Below, in pieces: positions 35,273-45,126 of a DNA stretch of 64,000 bases. Position 1 is the first letter of the stretch; each line of letters starts with the position of its first letter. Both the position numbers and the translations under genes were made by a program. Below the pieces are notes generated by a model, which did not search any database, had not been told where the DNA came from, and saw only the letters and a list, made by a program, of their open reading frames with translations. The stretch covers positions 1 through 64,000 of the forward strand of contig MKVH01000013.1 in NCBI GenBank assembly GCA_001899175.1, given 5' to 3'. This DNA comes from Candidatus Kapaibacterium thiocyanatum. Lineage in GTDB: Bacteria; Bacteroidota; Ignavibacteria; Kapaibacteriales; Kapaibacteriaceae.

Positions 35273-37081
35273 TCAGGCATCGCCACGAAGGCGGCGTATA
35301 CGTTCCCGTGCTTCGGGAAGCAGGATCGATCGAGGATACTGTACCAGAAGGTTGGTCAACGTGGCGATCGCACCGGTACGGTCTCCCTGCCGTTCCTGGA
35401 TGCCGGCGACGAGCATCATCGCCCGATCACCGTATATGGTTTCCGGAATACGCTCCATAAGACGTTGCAGAACCGGGACGGCTTCCGCATCGTGACCGGC
35501 TGCAACATAGCGTACGCCGGCTTCATACAGGCAACGATCCTTGATTTCAGCAATATTGGCAGCATCCGCGGCGCGCACGAAGGCGGCTGCCGCTTCCACG
35601 CTCTTGCGCCTTGCCGACAATGCTTCGGCGTCGGCATACAACCAGAGCAGAGCCGTATCGTTCTCGGCGATCTGCACGAGCATGAGCTTGTCGAGCGCGT
35701 CGTTGGCGGCTGCCGAGCCGGGGCGGGCGCTGACGGCGGAATAGAGCGCGAGGGCGGAGTCGAGACGATGCTGCTGGAAGTAGAGCTCGGCACGGCGGAA
35801 ATTGGCGACGTCCCGCTTGTCGGCCAGCGACGGAATGTTCAGCGAAGCGAGGTCCTTCAGCAGGGTGGTCGCGGCCTCGGGCTGACCTGCCGCTACATAG
35901 AGGGAAGCCAGATAGAGTACGCCGTCGGCCGCGGGCTGCGTTCCGCGGAAGCCGTTGATGAGGCGCTGCAGGATGTCGCGGGCGCCGTCCTGATCTCCCA
36001 TCACCTCATCCGTGAGGATGGCCATGTGGTAGAGCGCATCGGCAGCGAAGGGATTGGTAGGAGCGGTCTTGACGATGCTGCCGTACCGGTCGAGGATCTT
36101 CCTGGCATCGTCCTTCGACAGCCCTTCCGAAAGGCGCATGCGCTGCTCGAGCGTTCGGGCATAGCCATACAGTGCCGTCAGCGTCATAGGATCGTTCGAT
36201 CGGCCTTCCATCACGGCTCCATACGCTTCGAGGGCGATATCGTATTGTCCGTCCTGTCGTGCGCCGTCGGCGAACTGGATGAGTTCCTGTCCGCGCTGGC
36301 GTCCTGCCGCATCGAGCTCCCGCGTGATGGCGAGGGCCGTGGGCCAGTCCTTCGTTTCACGGTAGAACCACTGTTTGAGCCTCAGACCCTGGACGCCCGT
36401 TGCCGATTCGTGTTCGAGCATGGTCTTGACGTAGGAAACACCTTCCGGTGTGAGCATGAAGGCGCTGAGCTTGCCGCGGGCATGCTGGATGTCGTCCGAC
36501 GATCTGTATTCGGCGATGACTTCACGTACGCCGTTCCGGTAGTCGCCGGTGCTGGCATAGAGTGCCGCCAGCTCCGACGCATAGGCATCCGTCGTGCCAC
36601 TGCGTTCCCGTGCCTTGAGGTAGGAAGCGATGGCCAGCTTCGGGATCAATAGCTCGGACTGTACGCTGGCGAGGGCGACGTACGTTTCCTCGTCGTTGCC
36701 GCCGATGTCGAGGGCCTTGTTCCACCAGCGTTCCGCTTCGGACGTCTTGCCGGTCTTCCACGACAGGGCGCCGGCGAGGACGGCCAGGTCCGTGGATGGT
36801 TCCTTCTCCACCCGTTCGACGACGAGTGGTATCAACGCGTCGTACTGTTGCAGGCCCACGAGCGTACGGGCCACGCCATCGAAGTAGATGCGTGACTCGG
36901 GGCGCTTGGCATAGAGCTCCTGGTAGATCCTTGCCGCGTTCCGCAGATCGCCCGACCGTTCGTATGTCTGGGCGAGGCGGAGCTGCTGCGTCAGGGCTTC
37001 CTGTGCCGGTACGGAATGGGAGATCGCGACCATCATGACGATGATCGCGGCAAGAAGTCGTATGGGATTGCGGCCGTTCAC
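35273..37081 (-). CDS. Exported tetratricopeptide-repeat protein
   Basis: A 602-residue protein with a signal peptide (LLAAIIVMMVAISHSVPAQ) followed almost entirely by helical TPR-like repeats: AQTYERSGDLRNAARIYQEL, GALSWKTGKTSEAERWWNKAL, ASLYVAAGQPEAATTLLKDL and GIQERQGDRTGAIATLTNLL all show the TPR pattern of small and large residues. Such proteins hold together envelope complexes; no enzymatic part is seen. The start overlaps the M24 peptidase stop by 4 bases (37078-37081), coupling the two genes. Confidence 0.85.
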   Translation of the reverse strand: MNGRNPIRLLAAIIVMMVAISHSVPAQEALTQQLRLAQTYERSGDLRNAARIYQELYAKRPESRIYFDGVARTLVGLQQYDALIPLVVERVEKEPSTDLAVLAGALSWKTGKTSEAERWWNKALDIGGNDEETYVALASVQSELLIPKLAIASYLKARERSGTTDAYASELAALYASTGDYRNGVREVIAEYRSSDDIQHARGKLSAFMLTPEGVSYVKTMLEHESATGVQGLRLKQWFYRETKDWPTALAITRELDAAGRQRGQELIQFADGARQDGQYDIALEAYGAVMEGRSNDPMTLTALYGYARTLEQRMRLSEGLSKDDARKILDRYGSIVKTAPTNPFAADALYHMAILTDEVMGDQDGARDILQRLINGFRGTQPAADGVLYLASLYVAAGQPEAATTLLKDLASLNIPSLADKRDVANFRRAELYFQQHRLDSALALYSAVSARPGSAAANDALDKLMLVQIAENDTALLWLYADAEALSARRKSVEAAAAFVRAADAANIAEIKDRCLYEAGVRYVAAGHDAEAVPVLQRLMERIPETIYGDRAMMLVAGIQERQGDRTGAIATLTNLLVQYPRSILLPEARERIRRLRGDA

Positions 37082-38289
37082 GCCTGGGGAATTCCTTCTG
37101 GATGGAGTAGTGGCAGTATCGCCTGCTGGATGGGTTCACTGGGGACGAGGACCGTTCCGTCGAGGTCGATGACGACGTCGAGCTCCGTCCGCAGTCCCAG
37201 GACACCGTTCTCGTACAGGCCAGGTTCGATACTGAAGGACGTGCCGGGCAGCACGCGTCGTGTGTCGTGGGTTTCGAAATCGTCCATATTGGCGCCCGGG
37301 CCGTGCACGTCGTCCGTGATGTTGTGTCCGGTACGATGGATGTACATGGCACCGTATCCGGCACGTTCGATCGACGTGCGGCAGGTGCGGTCGACTTCAT
37401 AACCGCAGACCGTTTCGTTCGCCGCGAAGCGACCGCGGATCATCTCGAGCGTGGCATCACGCGCCGTCGTCAGCACGGCGAACCGTTCGGCGACGTCGGA
37501 AGGTACGGTTTCACCGGTATATCCCACCCATGTGATGTCGGCATAGACGGACCCAGGACCCGAGGAACGCGCCCAGGCGTCGATCAGGACCACCATGTCA
37601 CGTCCGATCGCGGAGTATTCCTGCGGCGTGGGCGCGTAGTGCGGGCTGGCCGCATTGGGCCCGATTGCCACGATTGGCGGTGTATCCGTGATCATGTCCT
37701 GGCTGCCGAACCTGTCCATGATGAATTGCTGGACGTCGTACTCGGTAACCGGCGTGTCGTTCATCAACTGCGTGCGGATGAATCCGAAGGCATCGTGGAC
37801 GGCGGTGCGGAGATAGGCCGCCGTGAGTGCGTTGCCGGCGATCTGTTCGGGCGAGAGCAGGGCAGTGAATTCCTGGAGGATATCGGCCGACGAGACGACT
37901 TCGAGACCGAGGGAACGGAGGAAGTCGATCGTACCGGCATCGACCTTGGAAACGACGGGCAGCTCGCCCATCGGCGAATATTCCATCGCGACGATGGTGA
38001 AGCCCTTCGTCGCTTCGCGTACCTGTTCGGCCCACGATGTGCGTGTGTCATAGACGAGCGTTTCGGCCGGGACATGGGCGAGGGGAACCTGCTCCATCCG
38101 GTGCACGATCTTGACGACGGGTCCATTCGCCGGAATGACGATCATCCAGCGTCGTGTGCAATGGGCGTCGTCGGCCAGACCAAGCATCTTCCAGGCGAGC
38201 GGATTCGTGCGGCGGAAGTCGAACAGCAGCCAGGCGTCGAGGCCTGCAGCGCGAACGGCATCCTGCATGCGGGCGAAGGAAATGTTCAT
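37078..38289 (-). CDS. M24 metallopeptidase, Xaa-Pro aminopeptidase-like
   Basis: A 403-residue two-domain peptidase of the pita-bread fold. The N-terminal creatinase-like domain holds RRTNPLAWKMLGL and EYSPMGELP. The catalytic domain shows the five metal ligands: Asp in VVLIDAWARSSGPGSVYADI (two Asp), His in YIHRTGHNITDDVHGPG, Glu in FSIEPGLY and Glu in LRTELDVVI. It probably removes N-terminal residues before proline or acts on related dipeptides. The ATG at 38289 overlaps the MeaB stop as ATGA; a longer open frame upstream lies inside the meaB gene and is not real. Confidence 0.9.
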   Translation of the reverse strand: MNISFARMQDAVRAAGLDAWLLFDFRRTNPLAWKMLGLADDAHCTRRWMIVIPANGPVVKIVHRMEQVPLAHVPAETLVYDTRTSWAEQVREATKGFTIVAMEYSPMGELPVVSKVDAGTIDFLRSLGLEVVSSADILQEFTALLSPEQIAGNALTAAYLRTAVHDAFGFIRTQLMNDTPVTEYDVQQFIMDRFGSQDMITDTPPIVAIGPNAASPHYAPTPQEYSAIGRDMVVLIDAWARSSGPGSVYADITWVGYTGETVPSDVAERFAVLTTARDATLEMIRGRFAANETVCGYEVDRTCRTSIERAGYGAMYIHRTGHNITDDVHGPGANMDDFETHDTRRVLPGTSFSIEPGLYENGVLGLRTELDVVIDLDGTVLVPSEPIQQAILPLLHPEGIPQA

Positions 38290-39281
38290 GGTAGTGGCCT
38301 CATCGTGATGGTAAGGGAAGAGAAGAACCGGTGTAACGCCGCTGCGGGCGAGACGGTTCCGTCGAGCACCCGCGCGCGCAGCTCGTCGAGCATGGCGCGC
38401 ATGTCGGTACGCTCGCCGAGAAGGTCGAGCAATCTGTCGTTCAGAACGTGGTCGAACCAGCGGATCCGTTGTGCGGCGCGGCGGTCCGCGATCGCACTCA
38501 TGCGGCTGCCGTCGAAGAATCCGTCGCAGACCGCTTCCAGGTCCGCGAGGCCGTCCCCATCCACTGCGCTGAGGCCGAGAACGGGAACGTTCCAGCCTTC
38601 CTGCGAAGGAAGCATCAGCCTGAGTGCGCCCTTCAGCATCGCGATGGCGCGTCGTGTGGCTTCGGGGGAAATGTCGGCCTTGGTGACGACGACGGCGTCT
38701 GCCACTTCCATGATTCCGCGCTTGATGCCCTGGATATCGTCGCCCGCCGTTGGAAGGACGAGCAGGAGGAACAGGTCTACCATGTCGGCCACGTCGATCT
38801 CGCTCTGGCCGACGCCGACCGTTTCGACGATGATGGTGTCGTATCCTGCTGCTTCGCAGAGCAGGATGCATTCACGGGTTGTGGACGTGGCGCCGCCGAG
38901 GGCGAGGCGTGACGGTGAGGGGCGTACGAAGGCGTTGTCGTGCAGGCTCAGATGGGCCATGCGGACCTTGTCGCCGAGGATGCTGCCGCCCGTGCGTCTG
39001 CTGCTCGGATCGACCGCGAGGACGGCTACGCGGCGTCCTGCTTCGCAGAGGCGAAGGCCGAAGGCCTCGACGAGCGTGCTCTTTCCAACTCCGGGAGATC
39101 CGGTCATGCCCAGACGTCTGCTGTGTCCGGTATGCGGCATGATACGCTCGAGCAGCGCGGCCGCCACGTCGCGGTCGGCCGCCGTCGTGCTTTCCACGAG
39201 CGAGCATGCACGTGCCAGATGGCGGCGATTGCCATCCAGTACTCCCTGTGCGAGGACGTCGGCCGTAATGGGAGATGACAC
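38286..39281 (-). CDS. meaB: MeaB/ArgK-type GTPase, methylmalonyl-CoA mutase chaperone
   Basis: A 331-residue G3E-family GTPase that protects and loads B12-dependent methylmalonyl-CoA mutase. GTP-binding motifs are GSPGVGKST (P-loop, about residue 60), DPSSRRTGGSILGDKVRM (family signature with magnesium Asp), ETVGVGQSE and VVTKAD (guanine specificity). N-terminal helices and a C-terminal dimerisation arm (RIRWFDHVLNDRLLDLL) are complete. The mutase itself is not in this window, so its presence elsewhere is expected. It is coupled to the M24 gene and lies 11 bases after glmS. Confidence 0.94.
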   Translation of the reverse strand: MSSPITADVLAQGVLDGNRRHLARACSLVESTTAADRDVAAALLERIMPHTGHSRRLGMTGSPGVGKSTLVEAFGLRLCEAGRRVAVLAVDPSSRRTGGSILGDKVRMAHLSLHDNAFVRPSPSRLALGGATSTTRECILLCEAAGYDTIIVETVGVGQSEIDVADMVDLFLLLVLPTAGDDIQGIKRGIMEVADAVVVTKADISPEATRRAIAMLKGALRLMLPSQEGWNVPVLGLSAVDGDGLADLEAVCDGFFDGSRMSAIADRRAAQRIRWFDHVLNDRLLDLLGERTDMRAMLDELRARVLDGTVSPAAALHRFFSSLTITMRPLP

Positions 39282-39292
39282 GCGCGTGATCC

Positions 39293-41128
39293 TTACTCCA
39301 CGGTGACGCTCTTGGCCAGATTACGTGGCATATCCACGTTGCAGCCGCGCTCGACGGCGATGTAGTAGGCCAGAAGCTGAAGGGGAATGGACGCCAGGAT
39401 CGGCGTGAGCATCGGCAGCGTTTCGGGAATCTCGATGACGTGATTCGATACGCTGGCGATATGACTGTCGTTGGGGTTGGCGATGGAGATCACGCGTCCA
39501 TTGCGCGCGCGTACCACTTCGATGTTGCTGATCAGCTTATCGTAGATCTCGTCCTTCGGGGCGATGAAGACGACGGGCATGTTCTCGTCGATCAGGGCGA
39601 TGGGACCGTGCTTCATCTCCGCGGCTGCATAGCCTTCGGCGTGGATGTAGGAGATTTCCTTCAGCTTGAGCGCACCTTCCAGGGCGACGGGGAAGTTGTA
39701 TCCCCGGCCGAGATAGATGAAGTTGGAAACGCCCGAATACTGGATGGCGATGTCGCGGATGATGTCCGCCTGATCGAGGATCTGCCGGATCTGATCCGGT
39801 ATCGCCGTCATGGCCTCGGCGATGGCCCTGCCTTCGACGGCGCTCATCGAGCGCATGCGTGCGAGGTAGAGGGCGAACTGCGTGAGGATGCAGAGCTGCG
39901 ACGTGAAGGCCTTCGTGGAAGCGACCCCGATCTCGGGTCCGGCATGGAGATAGACTCCGGCATCGGTCTCCCGTGCGATCGTACTGGAGACGACGTTGAC
40001 CATGCCCAGGACGGTGGCGCCCTTCATCTTCGCTTCGCGGATGGCAGCCAGCGTATCGGCCGTTTCACCGCTCTGCGAGATCGCGATCACGACGTCGTCG
40101 GGCCCGATGATGGGATTGCGGTAGCGGAACTCGCTCGCATATTCGACTTCGACGGGAACACGGGCCATCTGTTCGATGAGGTATTCACCCACGAGTCCGG
40201 CATGCCAGCTCGTGCCGCAGGCCGTGATGATGATTCTCCGCGCATTGCGCAGCTTGTCCGTCACCGCGGCCAGGCCACCAAGGCGGACGTTGCCATCCTG
40301 GATCTGGAGGCGGCCGCGGAAGCCGTCGTGGAACGTATCGGGTTGCTCGTAGATCTCCTTGAGCATGAAGTGCGGGAATCCGCCCTTCTCGATGTCGGCG
40401 AGGTCGATGTCGATACGCTCGACCACGCTCTCCGTCACTTCGTTCTCGATGGTCTTCGTGATGTAGCCGTCGCGTTTGAGGATGGCCATTTCGTTGTCGT
40501 GGAGATAGACGACCTGCCGCGTATGCGCCACGATGGCCGCGGCGTCCGATGCCACGAGATACTCGCCGTCACCTACCCCCAGGACGAGCGGGCTTCCGCG
40601 TCGGGCCGCGATGATGGTGCCCGGCTCGTGGGATGAAACGACGACGAGGCCGAACGTCCCTTCGACTTCGGAGAGGGCAGTACGGACGCTGAGCTCGAGA
40701 TCGCCGAGCGTTTCGTAGAGCATGCCGATGAAGAAGGCCAGCACTTCGCTGTCCGTTTCCGAACGGAAGGTGTCGTATCCGGCGCTGACGAGTTTCTTGC
40801 GGATCGTGACGTAGTTCTCGATGATACCGTTATGGACGAGGGCGATGGCTCCGTCGCGGTCGGTGTGCGGATGGGCGTTGATGTCGTTCGGCGCACCGTG
40901 CGTCGCCCAGCGCGTATGGCCTACACCCACCATGCCCGGAATGGTATCGGGCAGGAAGGCTTTCTCGAGTTCGCTGACCTTGCCGGCCTTCTTGCCTATC
41001 GTCAAGCCGTCGCTCGAAACGATACAGACTCCAGCGGAATCGTATCCTCGGTATTCGAGACGCTTGAGCCCGTTGACGATAAGTGGCGCAGCCTGCTGCT
41101 GGCCGATGTAGCCGACGATTCCGCACAT
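39293..41128 (-). CDS. glmS: Glutamine-fructose-6-phosphate aminotransferase
   Basis: A 611-residue enzyme making glucosamine-6-phosphate, first step to UDP-GlcNAc for peptidoglycan and lipopolysaccharide. Processing exposes Cys2 in MCGIVGYIGQQQ, the N-terminal nucleophile of the glutaminase domain (residues 1-230: HTRWATHGAPNDINAHPH, VHNGIIENY, DSEVLAFF). Two SIS sugar-isomerase domains follow (TACGTSWHAGLVGEYLIE, AISQSGETADTLAAIREA, YLGRGYNFPVALEGALKLKE), ending in AKSVTVE. Length is standard. I chose the ATG giving Met-Cys; a longer frame upstream is artefactual. Confidence 0.98.
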   Translation of the reverse strand: MCGIVGYIGQQQAAPLIVNGLKRLEYRGYDSAGVCIVSSDGLTIGKKAGKVSELEKAFLPDTIPGMVGVGHTRWATHGAPNDINAHPHTDRDGAIALVHNGIIENYVTIRKKLVSAGYDTFRSETDSEVLAFFIGMLYETLGDLELSVRTALSEVEGTFGLVVVSSHEPGTIIAARRGSPLVLGVGDGEYLVASDAAAIVAHTRQVVYLHDNEMAILKRDGYITKTIENEVTESVVERIDIDLADIEKGGFPHFMLKEIYEQPDTFHDGFRGRLQIQDGNVRLGGLAAVTDKLRNARRIIITACGTSWHAGLVGEYLIEQMARVPVEVEYASEFRYRNPIIGPDDVVIAISQSGETADTLAAIREAKMKGATVLGMVNVVSSTIARETDAGVYLHAGPEIGVASTKAFTSQLCILTQFALYLARMRSMSAVEGRAIAEAMTAIPDQIRQILDQADIIRDIAIQYSGVSNFIYLGRGYNFPVALEGALKLKEISYIHAEGYAAAEMKHGPIALIDENMPVVFIAPKDEIYDKLISNIEVVRARNGRVISIANPNDSHIASVSNHVIEIPETLPMLTPILASIPLQLLAYYIAVERGCNVDMPRNLAKSVTVE

Positions 41129-41186
41129 ACGCTGATTACCCTGAATAATCGTACAAGTTACGAAAGCCTGTATCCCGAAACGATCC

Positions 41187-43721
41187 TTAGCGGTAGAGCG
41201 GCGTATTCTGCTTGGTGATCTGAAGATCGCGAAGCAATGCGGCATCGGCGCTGAAACGCAGGTAGAAACCGCGGTTGAAGCCGGATGGAACCCAGTTGAA
41301 GGACAGGTTCCAGCAGTGGATGCGCTTCGTGATGTCGATCACCGGCGTATTGATGGCGCCCGTCACGAGATCGAAGCTCGACGAGGCCGACATACGCAAC
41401 GTTTCGGTGAGTGACAGGTTTCCGCGTACCGACAGAAGGAGCGACTGGAAGGACGTTGCCGGGTCGGTCCGATTGTAGGTATAGGCGAGATTGACTTCGG
41501 CGTCCCACGGCATGATGACGGGCGAGTATCCGGGCGTCCGTTCACCGAAGATGTCGTCGTCCTGGGCCTTGTAGTTCAGCCGCCGGTCGAAGCGCGAACG
41601 CAGGTCGCCGTTCGAACTGTCGGCGGCCATGGTATCGGTCTCCGTGCTGCGCGGTGTGAAGGAGAGGCCGCCCGACGAGAACCGCGTACCGAGATTGAGG
41701 GTGACGTTGGTGAGACGAAGGAAGCCCTTGCCCGCTTCGGCGAGCGTCCTGTTGATGGTCTGGTAGCCGAGGCGTCCGGTCGCCGCATCCGTGACCATTG
41801 CCTGGTCGTAGATGCTGAAGCCGAACGTCGAGTTGAAGGCGATGGCGTCCAGCAACGGCGAGCGTACCGTGAGGGAGATGGGACTCAATCGCAGAGAATC
41901 GGCCGCGATGTTGTACGAGGTGTTCACGTTGAAGACGAGCAGATCGAGGGCCTTGTCCGGCAAGGTATCGCCCTGCTTCGTCTTGATCGAGAGCTTGTTG
42001 AGCAGGCCCATCGTGACGAGGAACTGTTCCCTCGACGAGGCGATGCCGCTTCCGAATCGCGAATACTTGATCGTCTTGCCCGTGACGGGGCTGACGTACT
42101 GTCCGAAGAAGCCAAGACCCGGATCGGAAAGATCGGGCGAGAAAGACAGATCGATGGTGGGCTGCAACGTATGGCGCAGTGCCGTGATGCCGAAGATCCT
42201 CGGATTGGCCATGCCGTACAGGAAGGTACTGGCCGATACACCTACGCGATACGTGAACTCGCGGAAAAAGCCCTGCTCCCGTGTCTGGACGATCGTGCTG
42301 TCGGCCGCATTCACCTGCTGTGCATAGCGCTGGAAGTACCAGTTCTCCGAATACGAGACGCTGGGCTGAAGCGTGATGTCGCCGAGCTTCGGCGTGACCG
42401 TCAACGAGGGACGGTGTTCGATGACGCTGTTCTCGCTCACGGCGAAGGGTAGGGTATCGGCCGTGCGCTGCGCCGAATAGTTGTAGCGTCCGGTCGTACG
42501 ATAGGTGAGGGACAGATCCCGCAGCCAGTGATCGCCGCCGATCACGTCCCGCAATGGGAAGAACTGGGGAATGCTGTAGGAAATCGTCGGTACGTGCGTC
42601 ACGGATCCGTTGATGATGTTCTGGTCCCGCGTATATCCGATGTTGAACGTGTGACCGTTGTAGAACGTGCGTTGGTAGGAGGCGTTGGACCGTGCGTTCT
42701 GCCTGATACGGTCTCCGATGTTCAACGATGTATTCTGGAACAGGTTCTCGGACGTGAACGTGAGATCCATGACGAGCGATTCGTTCGGCCGGAAGTTCTG
42801 GTTATGGACGAAGAATACACCGAAGTTCGACTTATACGGATTATCGACGTTGAATCGCGTGTTGCCGAATTTGAGTTCGAGTCGGCCGTTGAGGACGTCG
42901 CGAACGTTGTAGCGACTGCGGTTCGTGAAGACGATACCACCCTTCGTCGTGATGTCGGCCGTGAGCTCCGTATCGAAGTAGTCGCTGGCGGCCCAGTAGT
43001 ATCCGATCTGTTCGAGGACGATACCGCGGTCCGACGTCATGCGCGGCGTGGGAACGATGAGGCCGCTGCGTCTGCCGCGTTCTGCGGAGAAGAACAGGCC
43101 GACGGGCAGGATGAAGACGGGAATGTCCTCGATATAGGCGATGACGGGATCCATGAAGATCTTGTCGTTCACCATGACCTTCATCTTCGGCGAATTGAAA
43201 TAGAAGTGCGGATGGGGGGCGTCGCACGTCGTGAAGCAGCCGTTCTCGATGTAGGCGACGTCCTCGCTCACCCGTTTGATGTGCGAGCCGTAGTAGTAGC
43301 CGCCGTCGATCGACGTCTCGCCGAATCGTACGAGGCCGCGTCTGGTCTTGAAGTTATAGAGGATGGACTCGCTCGCGTACTGCTCCCCGTTGTCCGTGAA
43401 GATGGGGAAGCCCGTGATGCGTCCAGTGGAATCGGGAGCGCCTTCGGCCGTGAGGGTGCTCGGACCGAAGTCCATGATGATGACTTCGGCCTGGAGTCGC
43501 TGGCTGTGGAACTTCACGTCGGCGTCGCCACGCAGTCTCATCCGCTTCTTCGAAATGGAGAAGTGCACGCTGTCTCGAGCGTTGAAGACCACGACCGTAT
43601 CGACGCCTCCGGCATGCACCGTGTCGGGTATCGGGGGAGGAGGGGAGGACGATTGTGCGAAGGTCCCGGCCGATCCCAGAAGGAACACCAGGACGATCAT
43701 CCGGCACAGGCGTGGGATCAC
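41187..43721 (-). CDS. LptD-like outer-membrane LPS-assembly protein
   Basis: An 844-residue beta-barrel protein with signal peptide (LVFLLGSAGTFAQ). The N-terminal part is an OstA/LptA-like jellyroll (HFSISKKRMRLRGDADVKF, ERADV-like strands EVIIMDFGPSTLTAEG, GITGFPIFTDNGEQY). A Cys-containing segment (ENGCFTTCDAPHPHFYF) with HPHF and the proline-rich FILPVGLFFSAERGRRSGLIVP motif are hallmarks of LptD. The rest is a long barrel ending in a final aromatic/polar strand. LptD places lipopolysaccharide on the outer surface. The stop overlaps with the following operon; DUF4292 sits directly upstream, coupled by 4 bases. Confidence 0.85.
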   Translation of the reverse strand: MIPRLCRMIVLVFLLGSAGTFAQSSSPPPPIPDTVHAGGVDTVVVFNARDSVHFSISKKRMRLRGDADVKFHSQRLQAEVIIMDFGPSTLTAEGAPDSTGRITGFPIFTDNGEQYASESILYNFKTRRGLVRFGETSIDGGYYYGSHIKRVSEDVAYIENGCFTTCDAPHPHFYFNSPKMKVMVNDKIFMDPVIAYIEDIPVFILPVGLFFSAERGRRSGLIVPTPRMTSDRGIVLEQIGYYWAASDYFDTELTADITTKGGIVFTNRSRYNVRDVLNGRLELKFGNTRFNVDNPYKSNFGVFFVHNQNFRPNESLVMDLTFTSENLFQNTSLNIGDRIRQNARSNASYQRTFYNGHTFNIGYTRDQNIINGSVTHVPTISYSIPQFFPLRDVIGGDHWLRDLSLTYRTTGRYNYSAQRTADTLPFAVSENSVIEHRPSLTVTPKLGDITLQPSVSYSENWYFQRYAQQVNAADSTIVQTREQGFFREFTYRVGVSASTFLYGMANPRIFGITALRHTLQPTIDLSFSPDLSDPGLGFFGQYVSPVTGKTIKYSRFGSGIASSREQFLVTMGLLNKLSIKTKQGDTLPDKALDLLVFNVNTSYNIAADSLRLSPISLTVRSPLLDAIAFNSTFGFSIYDQAMVTDAATGRLGYQTINRTLAEAGKGFLRLTNVTLNLGTRFSSGGLSFTPRSTETDTMAADSSNGDLRSRFDRRLNYKAQDDDIFGERTPGYSPVIMPWDAEVNLAYTYNRTDPATSFQSLLLSVRGNLSLTETLRMSASSSFDLVTGAINTPVIDITKRIHCWNLSFNWVPSGFNRGFYLRFSADAALLRDLQITKQNTPLYR

Positions 43722-44533
43722 CGGTAGGTCGTCCGTTTGAAACTGGATGGAATGTCGATCGACAGCCGCGTCGTGACCGGTTCATTGATACGGACCTTCT
43801 GCAGCCGGAAGGACATGCTCTGGCGGCGGTCGTCGACCGTGACTTCCACGGCATGGGCGACCGGTATCGCCTCGACGTCACGGACGTCCGTGAACGTGAC
43901 GTTCATGAGCAGCGCGCCTGTCGCGGACTTCCGTTGATACTGAAGGAGGACGTCGCGTGCGGTGTCGACGAGAGCATATTCCCGGCCATCCCCGTCGGCC
44001 GCGGAATAGAGCACGCTGCCGTCCTTGCGTACCGACTCCTCGCGGAAGCGTGCCGCGTCGCCCGGTACCGACCCGCGCATGAGAGCCATGAGATCGGTGA
44101 CGTTGATGGGGAACGGCATCACCTTGGCGAGCGACGGCGATGCGGGATTGCCGTCCATCACCTCGCGCGTCAGATAGTTGACGAAGGCGAACGACGCCTG
44201 CGCGGAAAACAGTCGTGCCGCCGTGATTCCCAGTGGGCCGCCCATATCGATCCTGAAGGAGTCCTGCTCGACGATCACGGCGTCGAACGGAAGTCCCTGG
44301 ATATTCTGCGTACCGGTCGCCGAAACGCTTCCCTCGACCACCATGGTGCGGATGTTCGCTGCGACGGGGGACATCGCAGTCGGTTCCGCGGATGTCGATG
44401 ATAGGGTCTGCGCCTGGCCGGTCTTCTGGCCGGTCGTCGACTGTTGTGTGGAAGAGCAGGACAGGATCGTCACGGCCGTTATGACCATGACGAGATGCGT
44501 CCAGACCTTCGACGTTGTAGATTGCATGTCCAT
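43718..44533 (-). CDS. DUF4292-type lipoprotein
   Basis: A roughly 271-residue exported protein. A hydrophobic signal ends in a lipobox TILSC (about residue 25), then a Ser/Thr/Gln-rich linker and a LolB/LppX-like beta-sheet domain (VVEGSVSATGTQNIQGLPFDAVIVEQDSFRIDMGGPLGIT, split over residues 70-120). DUF4292 genes sit near LPS-transport genes in Bacteroidota, and here the stop overlaps the lptD-like start. It may handle lipid-like substrates at the envelope. Start is the ATG at 44533; a GTG at 44542 and an ATG at 44527 are possible. Confidence 0.75.
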   Translation of the reverse strand: MDMQSTTSKVWTHLVMVITAVTILSCSSTQQSTTGQKTGQAQTLSSTSAEPTAMSPVAANIRTMVVEGSVSATGTQNIQGLPFDAVIVEQDSFRIDMGGPLGITAARLFSAQASFAFVNYLTREVMDGNPASPSLAKVMPFPINVTDLMALMRGSVPGDAARFREESVRKDGSVLYSAADGDGREYALVDTARDVLLQYQRKSATGALLMNVTFTDVRDVEAIPVAHAVEVTVDDRRQSMSFRLQKVRINEPVTTRLSIDIPSSFKRTTYR

Positions 44534-44658
44534 AGGAAGCACAAATATCCAACTTTCAGAGGGTTCCGCCGTCTACGCCGCCGCCGGTAACCGTTCCGTC
44601 ACCGCCGGAAGTGGATCGGCAATCGCCCTGAATGTTCATCGGAAAGGGAGTGAAAAAC

Positions 44659-45126
44659 ATGGTCTTTGTAACCCGGAAGGCTGCGTTCTCGGCTGCACAT
44701 CGTCTCTACAATCCCACGTACACGGATGAGCGCAACGAGGAGATCTTCGACAAGTGCAACAACTATTTCGGTCATGGTCACAACTACGTCCTGGAAGTTA
44801 CCGTCAAGGGCGTTCCGGATCCTGAAACCGGATACGTCATCGATCTGAAAAAATTGCGCGACATTCTCGACGAACGCATCATCGATCGTGTCGATCACAA
44901 GCACCTGAATTTCGACGTCGACTTCCTGCGCGGTATCATTCCCACGGTCGAGAACCTGGCCGTGATGTTCTGGCGTCGCCTCGAGGACCATCTACCGAGT
45001 GGCGAACTCCACGCGATACGTCTGTTCGAATCCGAGCACAATTACGCCGACTACTACGGTACACCCATCGAGATTCCGATCCTTCCCGGTATCGAGGAAC
45101 CTCGGCAGGAAAGGATACTTGTATGA
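44659..45126 (+). CDS. queD: 6-carboxy-5,6,7,8-tetrahydropterin synthase / 6-pyruvoyl-tetrahydropterin synthase family
   Basis: A 155-residue T-fold enzyme that converts dihydroneopterin triphosphate to 6-carboxytetrahydropterin (queuosine route) or 6-pyruvoyltetrahydropterin. Zinc ligands are His in FSAAHRLYNP and the two in FGHGHNYVLEV; the catalytic Cys precedes them in KCNNYFGHGHNY, and the Glu/His pair lies in RLFESEHNYADYYG. The ATG at 44659 is preceded by GGGAGTGA, a usable ribosome site, and gives the standard length. It is coupled by ATGA to folE, which makes its substrate. QueD naming is likely but the pyruvoyl variant is not excluded. Confidence 0.9.
   Translation: MVFVTRKAAFSAAHRLYNPTYTDERNEEIFDKCNNYFGHGHNYVLEVTVKGVPDPETGYVIDLKKLRDILDERIIDRVDHKHLNFDVDFLRGIIPTVENLAVMFWRRLEDHLPSGELHAIRLFESEHNYADYYGTPIEIPILPGIEEPRQERILV

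Noticed and set aside
38290-38871. An N-terminal extension of the M24 peptidase
   Set aside because: It is antisense-like low-complexity Arg-rich sequence overlapping meaB; the family start is at 38289.
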